From an uncultured Acidimicrobiales bacterium (lineage in GTDB: Bacteria; Actinomycetota; Acidimicrobiia; Acidimicrobiales; Aldehydirespiratoraceae): DNA of 64,000 nucleotides. The stretch spans positions 1 through 64,000 of the forward strand of contig CATOTC010000003.1 of assembly GCA_951812975.1 (NCBI GenBank), given 5' to 3'. This document shows, one piece after another, positions 25,897-34,618 of the stretch. A program made the position numbers and the translations under genes. The notes under the pieces were generated by a model. The model searched no databases. It was not told the DNA's origin and was given only the letters and a program-made list of their open reading frames with translations. Position 1 is the first letter of the stretch, and every line of letters starts with the position of its first letter.

Positions 25897-27375
25897 TCAG
25901 ACCCAGGGGCAGTTGGAGTTCCGGTCTCCGTAGGCGTTGCCCGTGCGGTAGCGGTCGAGGGTGAACGGCTTCAACTCGTCTGGTTTCTGACCGTAGACGA
26001 GCATCTGGGCAGTGAGCTTGCCCACACCAATCATCTTGAACCCGTGGTTGGAGTCGGCGATGACCCAGGCGTTGTCGGCCACGTGGTCGAAGACCGGCAC
26101 GTTGTCGGGCGTGAATGCGCCGATTCCGCCGTTGCGACGCTCCTTGAAGTAGGGTCGCAGGTTCTCGAGGCGCTTGAAGAGCATCCCGAGGGTGGCGCAG
26201 TAGTAGTCGGCGAACCACTGCTCGGCCTGGTACACGTCGTTGAGATGGCCGTAGGGCTCGACAGCCGCTTCGGGGCCGATCTTCACCGGGATGGTACCTC
26301 CCTGGAGGCCCGGGGCTCCCACCCGTTCGGCTGCGTAGCGCACGTACGAGTAGAAGTTGTCCTTGAGCAGTTGGTTGTCGTCGCCGTACACCGGCGTGTT
26401 CATCAGTTCGACATGCAGAACGGGCGAGTCCCGGTGACCGGCGGTCCGGAAGTCCACACCCTCGGGCAGCAGGACCTCGCCTTCGAGAAGTCGCCAGTAG
26501 GTCCACATGTCCATCTGCGGCTCGACGTGGCCGTCGGGGTATGCGACATCAATCTGGGAGGGTCCGCCGAGCCACTCCCAGTGTTGGGGAGTCCAGGCAC
26601 CGGCACCGACGACGACCTGTTCACAGGAGACAGACCCCTGATCGGTCTCCACTGCGGTCACCGAACCGGAGGCGTCGAGTGTGTAGCCGGTGACGCTGGC
26701 ACCGTAGACGCGTTGCACTCCCCACTGGTGGCACTTCTGGTCGAGTCCCCACACCGCCATGTGGGTGCCTGCATAGCCGGATCGGATCTCGTGGAGCACG
26801 ACATCGCAGTTCTCTGTCTTGAAATCGGGCCAGAGTCCGGTCAGGAAGGCGTGGGCCTCCGAACCGACGTACAGGTCTGACGGGTAGCCGCTGGAGGCCT
26901 GCGAGGCCTGCAGCTTGACGTAGTCGGCCTCCTGGTTGGCCTCCCCCACAGACACGTAGCCGACCTGTTGGAAACCGAAGTTCACAGGGTCGGACTCCCA
27001 GACCTCCACGCTGGCGCGCAGGATGGCATGCAACGGTTCGGTCATGTAGAGGTTGCGGATGCAGCCGCAGGCCAGGCCGGTGGCACCCGCGCCGGGGCCC
27101 TGCTTGTCGATTAGCACCACATCGCTGCCCCTGCCCTTGCCGGAGCGTTCAAGGTACATGGCGAGGTGGTAGGCGCTCGACAGTCCGTGGACACCGGCGC
27201 CCACCACCACGAACCGTGCGCTTTCCGGCAGTCCAACAGTGTCGAACACCGGAATCACCGCAGGGTTCGCGGCGTGTCCCTCCACCTCGGGAGGCAGAGG
27301 GCGGTTGGCGAAGGGATACCACTGGTTGTGCCCTGTCGGATTTGGGACTGGCGGGTTGGGGACATTGAAAGTCAT
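25897..27375 (-). CDS. FAD-dependent oxidoreductase (DAO family)
   Basis: A 492-residue flavoenzyme of the D-amino-acid/sarcosine-oxidase type. The Rossmann motif VVVGAGVHGLSSAYHLA is near residues 57-73, and GPGAGATGLACGCIRN is the FAD-linked segment. A C-terminal WVIADSNHGFKMIGVGKL is the family's second FAD block. A Pro-rich leader of about 50 residues precedes the fold. Members oxidise N-methyl or secondary amines. Its position between hutI and putA suggests an amino-acid-derived amine such as sarcosine, a methylated His derivative or a proline analogue (inference). Confidence 0.82.
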   Translation of the reverse strand: MTFNVPNPPVPNPTGHNQWYPFANRPLPPEVEGHAANPAVIPVFDTVGLPESARFVVVGAGVHGLSSAYHLAMYLERSGKGRGSDVVLIDKQGPGAGATGLACGCIRNLYMTEPLHAILRASVEVWESDPVNFGFQQVGYVSVGEANQEADYVKLQASQASSGYPSDLYVGSEAHAFLTGLWPDFKTENCDVVLHEIRSGYAGTHMAVWGLDQKCHQWGVQRVYGASVTGYTLDASGSVTAVETDQGSVSCEQVVVGAGAWTPQHWEWLGGPSQIDVAYPDGHVEPQMDMWTYWRLLEGEVLLPEGVDFRTAGHRDSPVLHVELMNTPVYGDDNQLLKDNFYSYVRYAAERVGAPGLQGGTIPVKIGPEAAVEPYGHLNDVYQAEQWFADYYCATLGMLFKRLENLRPYFKERRNGGIGAFTPDNVPVFDHVADNAWVIADSNHGFKMIGVGKLTAQMLVYGQKPDELKPFTLDRYRTGNAYGDRNSNCPWV

Positions 27376-27393
27376 ATGTTCTCCTGTTGTGGT

Positions 27394-28596
27394 TCAATCA
27401 TTCGGTTGTTCATAAGGATTGGGTTGTTCGTAAGGGTTCGGGAGTAGGTAGTCGGCGCCGAGTGTTCGCCATATCAGCGGGACGCCCGGTCGGTATGCGA
27501 GGTGGTGGCGCGTTGGAGCGTCGAAAATCGTCAGGTGTGCCGGTCCGCCGACAGAGATTCTGCCGACGTCGTTGCGTCGTAGGGCTGCTGCTCCGCCGGT
27601 GGTGACCGCGGCCAACGCTTCGTCGATGGTCATGTGCATGTCACGTACCGCCAGGGCGATGCAGAACGACAACGAAGTCGTGTAGCTCGACCCGGGATTG
27701 CAGTTCGAGGCGATGGCGACCTTCACGCCTGCGTCGATGGCGCGCCGAGCGTTCGGGTACGGCTGACGGGTCGAGAAGTCTGTCGCCGGCAGGAAGGTGG
27801 CGACCGTGTCGCTTGCGGCCAACGCCTCGATGTCGTCGTCGGACAGGTAGGTGCAATGGTCTACCGAGGCGCAGCCCATCTCCACACCGAGTTGCACGCC
27901 TGGCCCATGACCCAGTTGGTTGGCATGGAGCCGCAGTCCCAACCCGGCTTTGCGACCGGCTTCCAATACGGTTCGGGACTGGTCGGCGTCGAATGCTCCT
28001 GTCTCGCAGAACGCGTCGATCCAGCGGACATGGCCGCGCACGGCCTCCAGCATCGGTCCGCACACCAGATCGACGTATTCATCGGCTCGACCCTGATATT
28101 CGCCGGGTATCAGATGGGCCCCGAGGAACGTGCTCTCGCTGCTCACCTCGGAGGCCAGCGCGGTCAATTCGGCCTCGGAGTCAACCGACAGGCCGTAACC
28201 CGACTTGATCTCCACCGTGGTGGTGCCGGCTTGGTGGACTTCGACGAGGCGATGCGCCAGCGCTGATCGAAGAGCTTCGCGCCCGGCTCCGCGGCTCGCG
28301 TTCGTCGTGACTTGAATACCTCCGCCGTCGTAGGGCTCCCCGGCCATGCGTCGGGTGAACTCCTCGGACCGGTCGCCTGCGAATACAAGATGCGTGTGAG
28401 AATCCACGAAACCTGGCAGCACGCAGCGACCCCCGGCGTCTATTCGCCGTTCGGCCTGAGCCCCTGCGGGACCCACACTGAGCACGGTGCCGCCGTCCAC
28501 CACAACTGAGGCGTCACTGACGATACCGAGCGGTCCGGAACCCAGTTCCGGGTCGTTGGTGACCAACTCTGCGATGTTGTCGATTACGAGCGTCAT
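27394..28596 (-). CDS. hutI: imidazolonepropionase
   Basis: A 400-residue amidohydrolase that opens the imidazolone ring to give N-formimidoyl-glutamate. The metal motif is VDSHTHLVFAGDRSEEF, followed by GGGIQVTTNASRGA and KSGYGLSVDSE. DHCTYLSDDDIEALA and SNCNPGSSYT supply later conserved positions. It overlaps hutF by 4 bp. The C-terminus ends in a duplicated NPYEQP, coded by an 18-bp imperfect tandem repeat at 27404-27439. Confidence 0.94.
   Translation of the reverse strand: MTLVIDNIAELVTNDPELGSGPLGIVSDASVVVDGGTVLSVGPAGAQAERRIDAGGRCVLPGFVDSHTHLVFAGDRSEEFTRRMAGEPYDGGGIQVTTNASRGAGREALRSALAHRLVEVHQAGTTTVEIKSGYGLSVDSEAELTALASEVSSESTFLGAHLIPGEYQGRADEYVDLVCGPMLEAVRGHVRWIDAFCETGAFDADQSRTVLEAGRKAGLGLRLHANQLGHGPGVQLGVEMGCASVDHCTYLSDDDIEALAASDTVATFLPATDFSTRQPYPNARRAIDAGVKVAIASNCNPGSSYTTSLSFCIALAVRDMHMTIDEALAAVTTGGAAALRRNDVGRISVGGPAHLTIFDAPTRHHLAYRPGVPLIWRTLGADYLLPNPYEQPNPYEQPND
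27404..27439 (-). repeat. 18-bp imperfect tandem duplication in the hutI 3' end
   Basis: Two 18-base units (27404-27421 and 27422-27439) differ at a few positions and encode the repeated NPYEQP at the HutI C-terminus. It is probably a recent slippage duplication with little effect on the fold. Confidence 0.7.
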
Positions 28597-29960
28597 GACG
28601 CGGTCACCTCCGAGACGGCTGCGCTGAGTTCGGCCTCCACATCAACCGACGTGTGGGTTCGGTCAACGACCACGGGTCGGCCCGCGACTACCAGATGGGT
28701 CACGTCCGCGCTGGTGGCGGCATAGATCACTGACGCGAGCACGTTCTTTGCATCGGTGCCCGCAAGGCGCACCGAGTCGAGGCTCACGGTGGCGAAGTCA
28801 GCAAGCGATCCTGGCGCCAGGGTTCCCCCGTCCTCCCAACCGAGCGCCCGGTATCCACCGGATGTGGCCATCGTGGCCAGCGAAACGACATCAAAGACCC
28901 CCCGCTTGAGCGTTGACGTGCGCTGGTCGAGTTCAACGGCCCGGGCCTCCTCAAGGATGTCTACGACGGCATGGGAGTCCGACCCCACACACAACCCGAC
29001 CCCAGCGTTGGCCAAGGTCTCTGCAGGACCCACGCCATCGGCCAGGTCGCGTTCGGTGGTCGGGCACAGACAGCAACCGGCTCCCGCCTCTGCCAGCAGT
29101 GCCACATCATGATCACTCGCGTGGGTGGCGTGAACCAGAGTCACATTCTCGCCCGTTCCCGCCGCTTCGAGTATCACTTCGACGGGGCTGGCGCCGTGCA
29201 GTGCGATGCACTGTTGGTTCTCTGCGGGCTGTTCGGAGGCATGGACGTGGAGCGGGGCATCATGGTGCCGAGTCCATGCTGCAGCAGCTTCGATGGAAGT
29301 CGGGTCTACTGCGCGTACTGAATGCACAGCCGCCCCCACTCTCACGGTCGGGCTCGACACCGCCGCCAACAACTCATCCACCCGGCCGGCCCAGCATCCG
29401 ACGTCTCCGTCGCTGAATCGAACCTGTTCGGGGCCCAACGGCAGGTATCCGTCGGTCGTCTGGGGGTCGATGCCACCGTGCAGATAGACCGTGTCTAGCA
29501 GTGTCAGTCTGATGCCGGCGTCCTGTGCGGCTGCCACTACCGCGCTCCCCATCTCGTTGGCGTTCGCGTAGGGGCGTCCGCAGGGTTGGTGGTGCAGGTA
29601 GTGGAACTCTCCCACCACACCGATTCCCGCCAGAGCCATCTCTGCGAATGTTGCTCTGGCCAGGCGGTAGTAGTTGTCAGGATCAAGGCTTGTGGCGGTC
29701 CGGTACATGAGGTCGCGCCATGTCCAGAAAGTGCCCGTGGCGTTGTGTGTACGGCCGCGCAGTGCCCTGTGGAACGCATGGCTGTGAGCGTTTGCGAGCG
29801 CTGGAATGGTCAGGCCACTGAGACGCAGCGATCCGGCAGGGGGCGACAATACCCCAGATGTCAGCGCCCTGATGCGGTCGCCGTTGACCTCGAGCACGAC
29901 ACCGGAGTTAACCCTTGCCCCGCCCAACCAGGCCTGTTCGCACCAGTAAAGCCTGCTCAT
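28593..29960 (-). CDS. hutF: formimidoylglutamate deiminase
   Basis: A 455-residue amidohydrolase that converts N-formimidoyl-glutamate to N-formyl-glutamate and ammonia. The metal motif is ANAHSHAFHRALRGRTH, followed by FWTWRDLMY, VGEFHYLHHQP, HVHASEQPAENQQC and VGSDSHAVVDILEEA. HutF implies the five-step pathway, which needs a formylglutamate deformylase (HutG) afterwards. No HutG is present. The gene overlaps hutI and the deformylase-family gene by 4 bp each. Confidence 0.93.
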   Translation of the reverse strand: MSRLYWCEQAWLGGARVNSGVVLEVNGDRIRALTSGVLSPPAGSLRLSGLTIPALANAHSHAFHRALRGRTHNATGTFWTWRDLMYRTATSLDPDNYYRLARATFAEMALAGIGVVGEFHYLHHQPCGRPYANANEMGSAVVAAAQDAGIRLTLLDTVYLHGGIDPQTTDGYLPLGPEQVRFSDGDVGCWAGRVDELLAAVSSPTVRVGAAVHSVRAVDPTSIEAAAAWTRHHDAPLHVHASEQPAENQQCIALHGASPVEVILEAAGTGENVTLVHATHASDHDVALLAEAGAGCCLCPTTERDLADGVGPAETLANAGVGLCVGSDSHAVVDILEEARAVELDQRTSTLKRGVFDVVSLATMATSGGYRALGWEDGGTLAPGSLADFATVSLDSVRLAGTDAKNVLASVIYAATSADVTHLVVAGRPVVVDRTHTSVDVEAELSAAVSEVTAS

Positions 29961-30526
29961 TCGCTTGTCTCTGCCACGAATCGGGAGATGCGCTCGATGA
30001 AGGCGTCTCGGTGGTGGCGTTCGAACTCTTCCCAGGTGCTCAGCGTTGAAGGGTCGGCCCGGTCAACGAACAGAGTTCCGTCGAGGTGGTCGCACTCGTG
30101 CTGCCAGGTGCCCGCTGTCAGACCGCGAGCCTTTATGGATCGATGCGTTCCGTCGCGCTCGTAGTAGCGGACACCGAGGTTGACGGAGCGCTCGACTTCG
30201 CCGCGCAGCGGGACCGAGAGGCACCCTTCGTTGATGACCACCGTCTCGTCGCCGATCACTTCGAGTTGCGGATTGATGGCGACCGTCAGAGGGATCGAGG
30301 GTTTGTAGGGGTAGCGGGGATTGCTGTTCACCTCGAGCACCACGATCCGGCAGGTCTCGCCTAATTGGTTGGCGGCGAGTCCTGCGCCGTTGGCGTCGCG
30401 CATCGTGTCAATCAGGTCGTCGACGATGCCCTGCACCCGCTCGGAGGCAATCTCGTCGGGCGCGACGTCGAGCGCCGGAGTTCTCAGGAGCGGATGTCCG
30501 ATGGAGAGTATTTCTCGAACGGTCAT
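29957..30526 (-). CDS. peptide-deformylase-family protein in the hut operon
   Basis: A 189-residue metallohydrolase with all three deformylase motifs: NGAGLAANQLGE (motif 1), NEGCLSVP (motif 2) and QHECDHLDG (motif 3). The metal site Cys and two His are therefore intact. It lies between hutU and hutF with 13-base spacing and 4-bp overlap, so it is part of the histidine operon. The pathway product at this point is N-formyl-glutamate and no HutG is present. The enzyme may remove formyl from N-formyl-glutamate instead of nascent peptides (inference). A housekeeping Def placed here by chance is the alternative. Confidence 0.9.
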   Translation of the reverse strand: MTVREILSIGHPLLRTPALDVAPDEIASERVQGIVDDLIDTMRDANGAGLAANQLGETCRIVVLEVNSNPRYPYKPSIPLTVAINPQLEVIGDETVVINEGCLSVPLRGEVERSVNLGVRYYERDGTHRSIKARGLTAGTWQHECDHLDGTLFVDRADPSTLSTWEEFERHHRDAFIERISRFVAETSE

Positions 30527-30539
30527 TGCAGGTGTGTCC

Positions 30540-32243
30540 TCAACTCGGCGACAGGTGCCGCGACTGGTCGGACATGGGTATCTGCACGCCGCGCTCGGCG
30601 GCCACGATTCGAGCCTGGTCGTAACCGGCGTCTGCGTGCCGCATCACTCCGGTGGCGGGGTCGTTGAGCAGGACCCGCTCCAGCTTCTGCGCGGCCAGGT
30701 CGGTTCCGTCGGCGACGCTCACCTGCCCTGCATGGATCGAGCGACCGATTCCGACACCACCGCCATGATGGATACTCACCCAAGAGGCCCCTGAGGAGGT
30801 GTTGACCAGGGCATTGAGCAGAGGCCAGTCGGCGATAGCGTCGCTGCCGTCTGCCATGTCCTCGGTCTCTCGGTAGGGCGAGGCGACCGAACCCGAGTCG
30901 AGATGGTCCCGACCGATCACAATCGGTGCGCGGAGTTCACCGGAACGGACCATTTCGTTGAAGCGGAGACCCAGGCGGTGGCGCTCGCCGTATCCCAACC
31001 AGCAGATTCGTGCGGGCAGACCCTGGAAGGCAACCCTCTCGGCCGCCAATTTGATCCAACGGGCCAAACCCTCGTCCTCGGGGAATTCAGAGAGCACGGC
31101 GCAGTCGGTTGCTGCAATGTCGGCTGGATCGCCCGACAGTGCCACCCAGCGGAACGGGCCCTTCCCCTCGCAGAACAGCGGGCGGATGTACGCGGGGAGG
31201 AATCCCGGGTAGTCGAAGGCGCGGTCGCACCCGGCAAGGGCTGCTTCGGCTCGAAGGCTGTTGCCGTAGTCGAACACCTCTGCACCGGCGTCTAGGAACC
31301 CGACCATCGCCTCGACATGGGCAGCCATGGCGTTTCGGGAGCGGCGGATGAATTCCTCAGGTTGGGTGTTGCGCGTCTGCTCGACTGCTTCGGGCGCCAG
31401 ATCGTTGGGGATGTAGGACAGGGGGTCGTGGGCGGAGGTCTGATCGGTGACGATGTCGGCGGCGACACCGTCGGCCAGGAGTCTCGGAACGATGTCCGCA
31501 GCGTTGCCAACCAACCCGACCGATAGCGGCCGCCGGTCTGCGACGGCCTGCTCACAGACTCGCAGAGCTTCGGTGTAGTCCTCGGCGACGAGATCGAGGT
31601 AACGGGTCTGCACTCGTCGCGCGGCACGTTCAGGGTCGACTTCGATACACAGCGCTACTCCGTCGTTCATGGTGATCGCCAGTGGTTGGGCACCTCCCAT
31701 TCCACCGAGTCCGGCGGTGACCGTGAGGGTGCCTGCCAACGAACCGCCGAAACGCTTGCGGGCGATCGCAGCGAAGCACTCGTAGGTGCCTTGCAGGATC
31801 CCCTGTGTTCCGATGTAGATCCAAGAACCGGCGGTCATCTGTCCGTACATAGTCAGACCGAGGTGTTCGAGGCGTCGAAACTCGTCCCATGTGCCCCACT
31901 GCGGAACGAGGTTCGAGTTTGCGATGAGGACCCGCGGCGCCCACTCGTGCGTGCGCAGCACCCCAACGGGCTTTCCGGACTGCACCAACATCGTCTCGTC
32001 GTCGCCGAGCGTGGTGAGTGTCTTGATCATGGCGTGGTAGGCGTCCCATGAGCGCGCGGCGCGACCGGTGCCCCCGTACACGACGAGGTCGTCGGGGCGT
32101 TCGGCGACGCCGGGGTCCAGGTTGTTCTGGAGCATCCGAAACGCTGCTTCCTGCGGCCAGTTGCGGCAAGTCAACGCAGAACCGGTCGGTGCCGCCACAC
32201 CTGATAGCGGTGCCCTTGAACTCGGCCCTTGGGTGATGTTCAT
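30540..32243 (-). CDS. hutU: urocanate hydratase
   Basis: A 567-residue urocanase that hydrates urocanate to imidazolonepropionate with tightly bound NAD. Signatures are [52 protein letters not shown] and [18 protein letters not shown], with [17 protein letters not shown] near the end. The ATG at 32243 (MNITQGP) was chosen; an upstream in-frame start at 32303 adds 20 atypical residues across the operator region. It is the first gene of the hutU-def-hutF-hutI-DAO-putA run. Confidence 0.95.
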   Translation of the reverse strand: MNITQGPSSRAPLSGVAAPTGSALTCRNWPQEAAFRMLQNNLDPGVAERPDDLVVYGGTGRAARSWDAYHAMIKTLTTLGDDETMLVQSGKPVGVLRTHEWAPRVLIANSNLVPQWGTWDEFRRLEHLGLTMYGQMTAGSWIYIGTQGILQGTYECFAAIARKRFGGSLAGTLTVTAGLGGMGGAQPLAITMNDGVALCIEVDPERAARRVQTRYLDLVAEDYTEALRVCEQAVADRRPLSVGLVGNAADIVPRLLADGVAADIVTDQTSAHDPLSYIPNDLAPEAVEQTRNTQPEEFIRRSRNAMAAHVEAMVGFLDAGAEVFDYGNSLRAEAALAGCDRAFDYPGFLPAYIRPLFCEGKGPFRWVALSGDPADIAATDCAVLSEFPEDEGLARWIKLAAERVAFQGLPARICWLGYGERHRLGLRFNEMVRSGELRAPIVIGRDHLDSGSVASPYRETEDMADGSDAIADWPLLNALVNTSSGASWVSIHHGGGVGIGRSIHAGQVSVADGTDLAAQKLERVLLNDPATGVMRHADAGYDQARIVAAERGVQIPMSDQSRHLSPS

Positions 32244-32294
32244 GCGATCGCGGTTCCCTGTTGTTGTCGGTCTGCAACTGAGGCGTTTGCATCG

Positions 32295-32310
32295 TAGCAA
32301 CAACTTGCTA
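32295..32310. promoter_or_regulatory. candidate operator in the hutU/iclR divergent promoter
   Basis: TAGCAA, a 4-base spacer (CAAC) and TTGCTA form a perfect 6-bp inverted repeat in the 110-base region between hutU and the divergent IclR gene. IclR proteins usually bind such short palindromes in their own divergent promoters. Confidence 0.45.
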
Positions 32311-32333
32311 AGCTGCCAACTAATAACATCTAG

Positions 32334-32348
32334 TTTCAGTTATTGAAA
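32334..32348. promoter_or_regulatory. second candidate operator in the hutU/iclR divergent promoter
   Basis: TTTCA, GTTAT, TGAAA is an inverted repeat (5-bp arms) ending six bases before the IclR ATG. The surrounding region is AT-rich compared with the window, consistent with promoter DNA. Confidence 0.35.
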
Positions 32349-32353
32349 TCATC

Positions 32354-33076
32354 ATGATCTCAACTCGTGTCCCATCTGACAAGAGCTCTTCTTCAACACT
32401 GCACAGCTCGCGCTCTGCTGAACGAGTGCTCAACCTCCTCGATACTGTGGCGAGCAGCGGCGCAATCAGTCTCACTGCTGCTGCCGCCCAGGCCGACCTA
32501 CCCACGAGCACGGCGTTACGCCACCTACGCCTGTTGACGAATCGGGGCTACCTGATCAGAGACGACCAAGGCTTGTACTCAGTGGGACCGGCCTTTGTAC
32601 GCATGGCGCTGGCATCGCATCAGCGGGGCCCCTACGCCCGCCTGACTGCACTAGCTCAGCCTGGGCTTGAGAGACTCGTCGAGGACACCGAAGAATCTGC
32701 GTATCTGGCTGTTCGAGACGGTACCGAGGCGGTCTACATAGCCACCGCCGAGAGTCGACGAGCTATTCGCCACGTCGGCTGGGTGGGCAGATCGGTTCCA
32801 TTGGACGGAACCGCTGTTGGAGAAGCACTCCTTGCGTCCGCCGAGACACCTGGATCACGACCCGAATTGCATTTCAATACCGGAGCCATCGAACCCGACG
32901 TAACAGCCGTAGTGGCACCGATTTTCGGCCCGTCGCAGGTTGTGGGCGCCCTGTCGTTGCTGGGGCCCGCTGATCGCCTCGCAAACGAACGATTGCATCG
33001 AGCATCTGAGGCAATTGCGGATGTCGCGGTAGATATATCACTCGCTCTCTTTTCGCCTGATCGACCTTCACGATGA
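32354..33076 (+). CDS. IclR-family transcriptional regulator of histidine utilisation
   Basis: A 240-residue IclR protein. A Ser-rich leader precedes the winged HTH (about residues 20-75: SAERVLNLLDTV, LPTSTALRHLRLLTNRGYL). The effector domain follows (LVEDTEESAYLAVRDG, VPLDGTAVGEALLA, APIFGPSQVVGALSLLGP). It overlaps hutH by 4 bp and is divergent from hutU, so it probably controls both arms of the pathway, with urocanate or a related compound as effector (inference). HutC or HutP, the usual hut regulators, are not seen. Confidence 0.9.
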   Translation: MISTRVPSDKSSSSTLHSSRSAERVLNLLDTVASSGAISLTAAAAQADLPTSTALRHLRLLTNRGYLIRDDQGLYSVGPAFVRMALASHQRGPYARLTALAQPGLERLVEDTEESAYLAVRDGTEAVYIATAESRRAIRHVGWVGRSVPLDGTAVGEALLASAETPGSRPELHFNTGAIEPDVTAVVAPIFGPSQVVGALSLLGPADRLANERLHRASEAIADVAVDISLALFSPDRPSR

Positions 33077-34599
33077 CCGTGGAACTCGACGGGGCTGGAG
33101 TCACGATCCCTCAAGTCGTGGCAGTCGCCCGCCGCGGCGAGAGAGTCCGACTGAGCGAAACGGCGGTACAGCGGATGACCGCGTCGCGTGGCATCGTTGA
33201 ACGTCTCGCCGACGGTGACCCCGCATACGGGGTGTCCACCGGTTTCGGTGCCCTTGCCAACACGGCGATCCCGCCCCATCGACGCGCCGATCTGCAACGC
33301 GCTCTGATTCGCTCCCACGCGGCCGGCATGGGTCCCGCAGTCGAAGCCGAGGTCGTTCGGGCGATGATGTTCCTGCGAACTCGGACCTTGGCGCTCGGAG
33401 CTTCAGGTGCTCGGCCCCTGGTCGCCCAGACACTGGTAGAACTGATCAACGCCGGCATCGTTCCGCTGGTTCCCGAACACGGATCGCTTGGTGCCAGCGG
33501 CGATCTCGCCCCATTGGCCCATGCCGCGCTGGTACTCATGGGCGAAGGCGCCGTACTCACCGACGATGGAACAATCAGCGGCGCAACGGCATTGATCCAA
33601 GCCGGGATTGAGCCCTTGGAGTTGGCAGAGAAGGAGGGTTTGGCGCTGACCAACGGCACCGACGGCATTCTGGCGATGCTGTGTCTTGCGGTCCACGACG
33701 CTTCGCACCTACTCAACGTGGCTGACATAGTCGCCGCCTGCAGCGTCGAGGCACTGTTGGCCACCGATCGGGCATTCGCTGCGGACCTCTTGGCGCTGCG
33801 ACCCCATCAGGGCCAGCAAGCGAGCGCGGCGAACCTCCGAGCGGTGCTGTCAGGTTCACCAATAGTCGCCAGCCATCGCCACGACGACGACCGGGTACAG
33901 GACGCATACTCGGTGCGCTGCACACCCCAGGTGCACGGCGCTGCACGCGACACCCTGCGGTTCGTCAGCGAGGTCGCTGACCACGAGCTTGCTTCGGCGA
34001 TCGACAATCCAATGGTGCTGCCTGACGGACGGATCGAGTCCTGCGGCAACTTCCACGGCGCTCCCGTCGCCATGGCCGCGGACTATCTAGCGATCGCCTT
34101 AGCCGAGACGGGCGCGATCGCCGAGCGGCGACTCGACCGGATGCTCGACCCGGCGCGCTCGCATGGTCTCCCGCCGTTCCTGGCCGACGATCCCGGCGTG
34201 GACAGCGGCCTGATGATCGGGCAGTACACCGCTGCGGCCATGTGCGCTGAGAACCGTCGGTTGGCCGCCCCCGCCTCAGTTGACTCTCTGCCGACCTCGG
34301 CCATGCAGGAGGACCACGTTTCTATGGGTTGGGGCGCCGCTCGCAAACTGCGCCGCGTCGTTGACAACCTCCGTCGTATCCTCGCCGTCGAATGGGTCGC
34401 CGCGGCCCGGGCAATCGAGTTGTGGAAGCCGCTCGATCCGGCAGACGCCACTGCTGTGGCGGTAACGCTGTTGCGCTCCCAAGTTGCCGGGCCCGGTGCT
34501 GACCGCTGGTTGTCACCGGAGCTGCAAGCAGCCGAACAGTTGCTTGCCTCCGAGACCCTCGTCGATGCGGTCGAGTCTGTTGCCGGCCCTCTCGCCTGA
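33073..34599 (+). CDS. hutH: histidine ammonia-lyase
   Basis: A 508-residue enzyme deaminating histidine to urocanate. The MIO prosthetic group forms from Ala141-Ser142-Gly143 in GSLGASGDLAPLAH. YGVSTGFGALA, LALTNGTDGILAM, QDAYSVRCTPQVHGA and AMQEDHVSMGWGAARKL match the family. It overlaps the IclR gene and ends in a 10-bp hairpin shared with the converging gene. Confidence 0.95.
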   Translation: MTVELDGAGVTIPQVVAVARRGERVRLSETAVQRMTASRGIVERLADGDPAYGVSTGFGALANTAIPPHRRADLQRALIRSHAAGMGPAVEAEVVRAMMFLRTRTLALGASGARPLVAQTLVELINAGIVPLVPEHGSLGASGDLAPLAHAALVLMGEGAVLTDDGTISGATALIQAGIEPLELAEKEGLALTNGTDGILAMLCLAVHDASHLLNVADIVAACSVEALLATDRAFAADLLALRPHQGQQASAANLRAVLSGSPIVASHRHDDDRVQDAYSVRCTPQVHGAARDTLRFVSEVADHELASAIDNPMVLPDGRIESCGNFHGAPVAMAADYLAIALAETGAIAERRLDRMLDPARSHGLPPFLADDPGVDSGLMIGQYTAAAMCAENRRLAAPASVDSLPTSAMQEDHVSMGWGAARKLRRVVDNLRRILAVEWVAAARAIELWKPLDPADATAVAVTLLRSQVAGPGADRWLSPELQAAEQLLASETLVDAVESVAGPLA

Positions 34600-34618
34600 G
34601 ACCCGCTTGTCTCAGGCG
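34593..34618. terminator. bidirectional terminator-like hairpin holding both stop codons
   Basis: CGCCTGAGAC (34593-34602), a 6-base loop, and GTCTCAGGCG (34609-34618) form a perfect 10-bp stem. It contains the hutH TGA (34597-34599) and the stop of the converging amidohydrolase gene (34612-34614). There is no T-run. Confidence 0.6.

Noticed and set aside
25843..26880. A 345-codon plus-strand open frame opposite the FAD oxidoreductase
   Set aside because: The minus-strand oxidoreductase is clear from its FAD motifs; the opposite frame is shadow.
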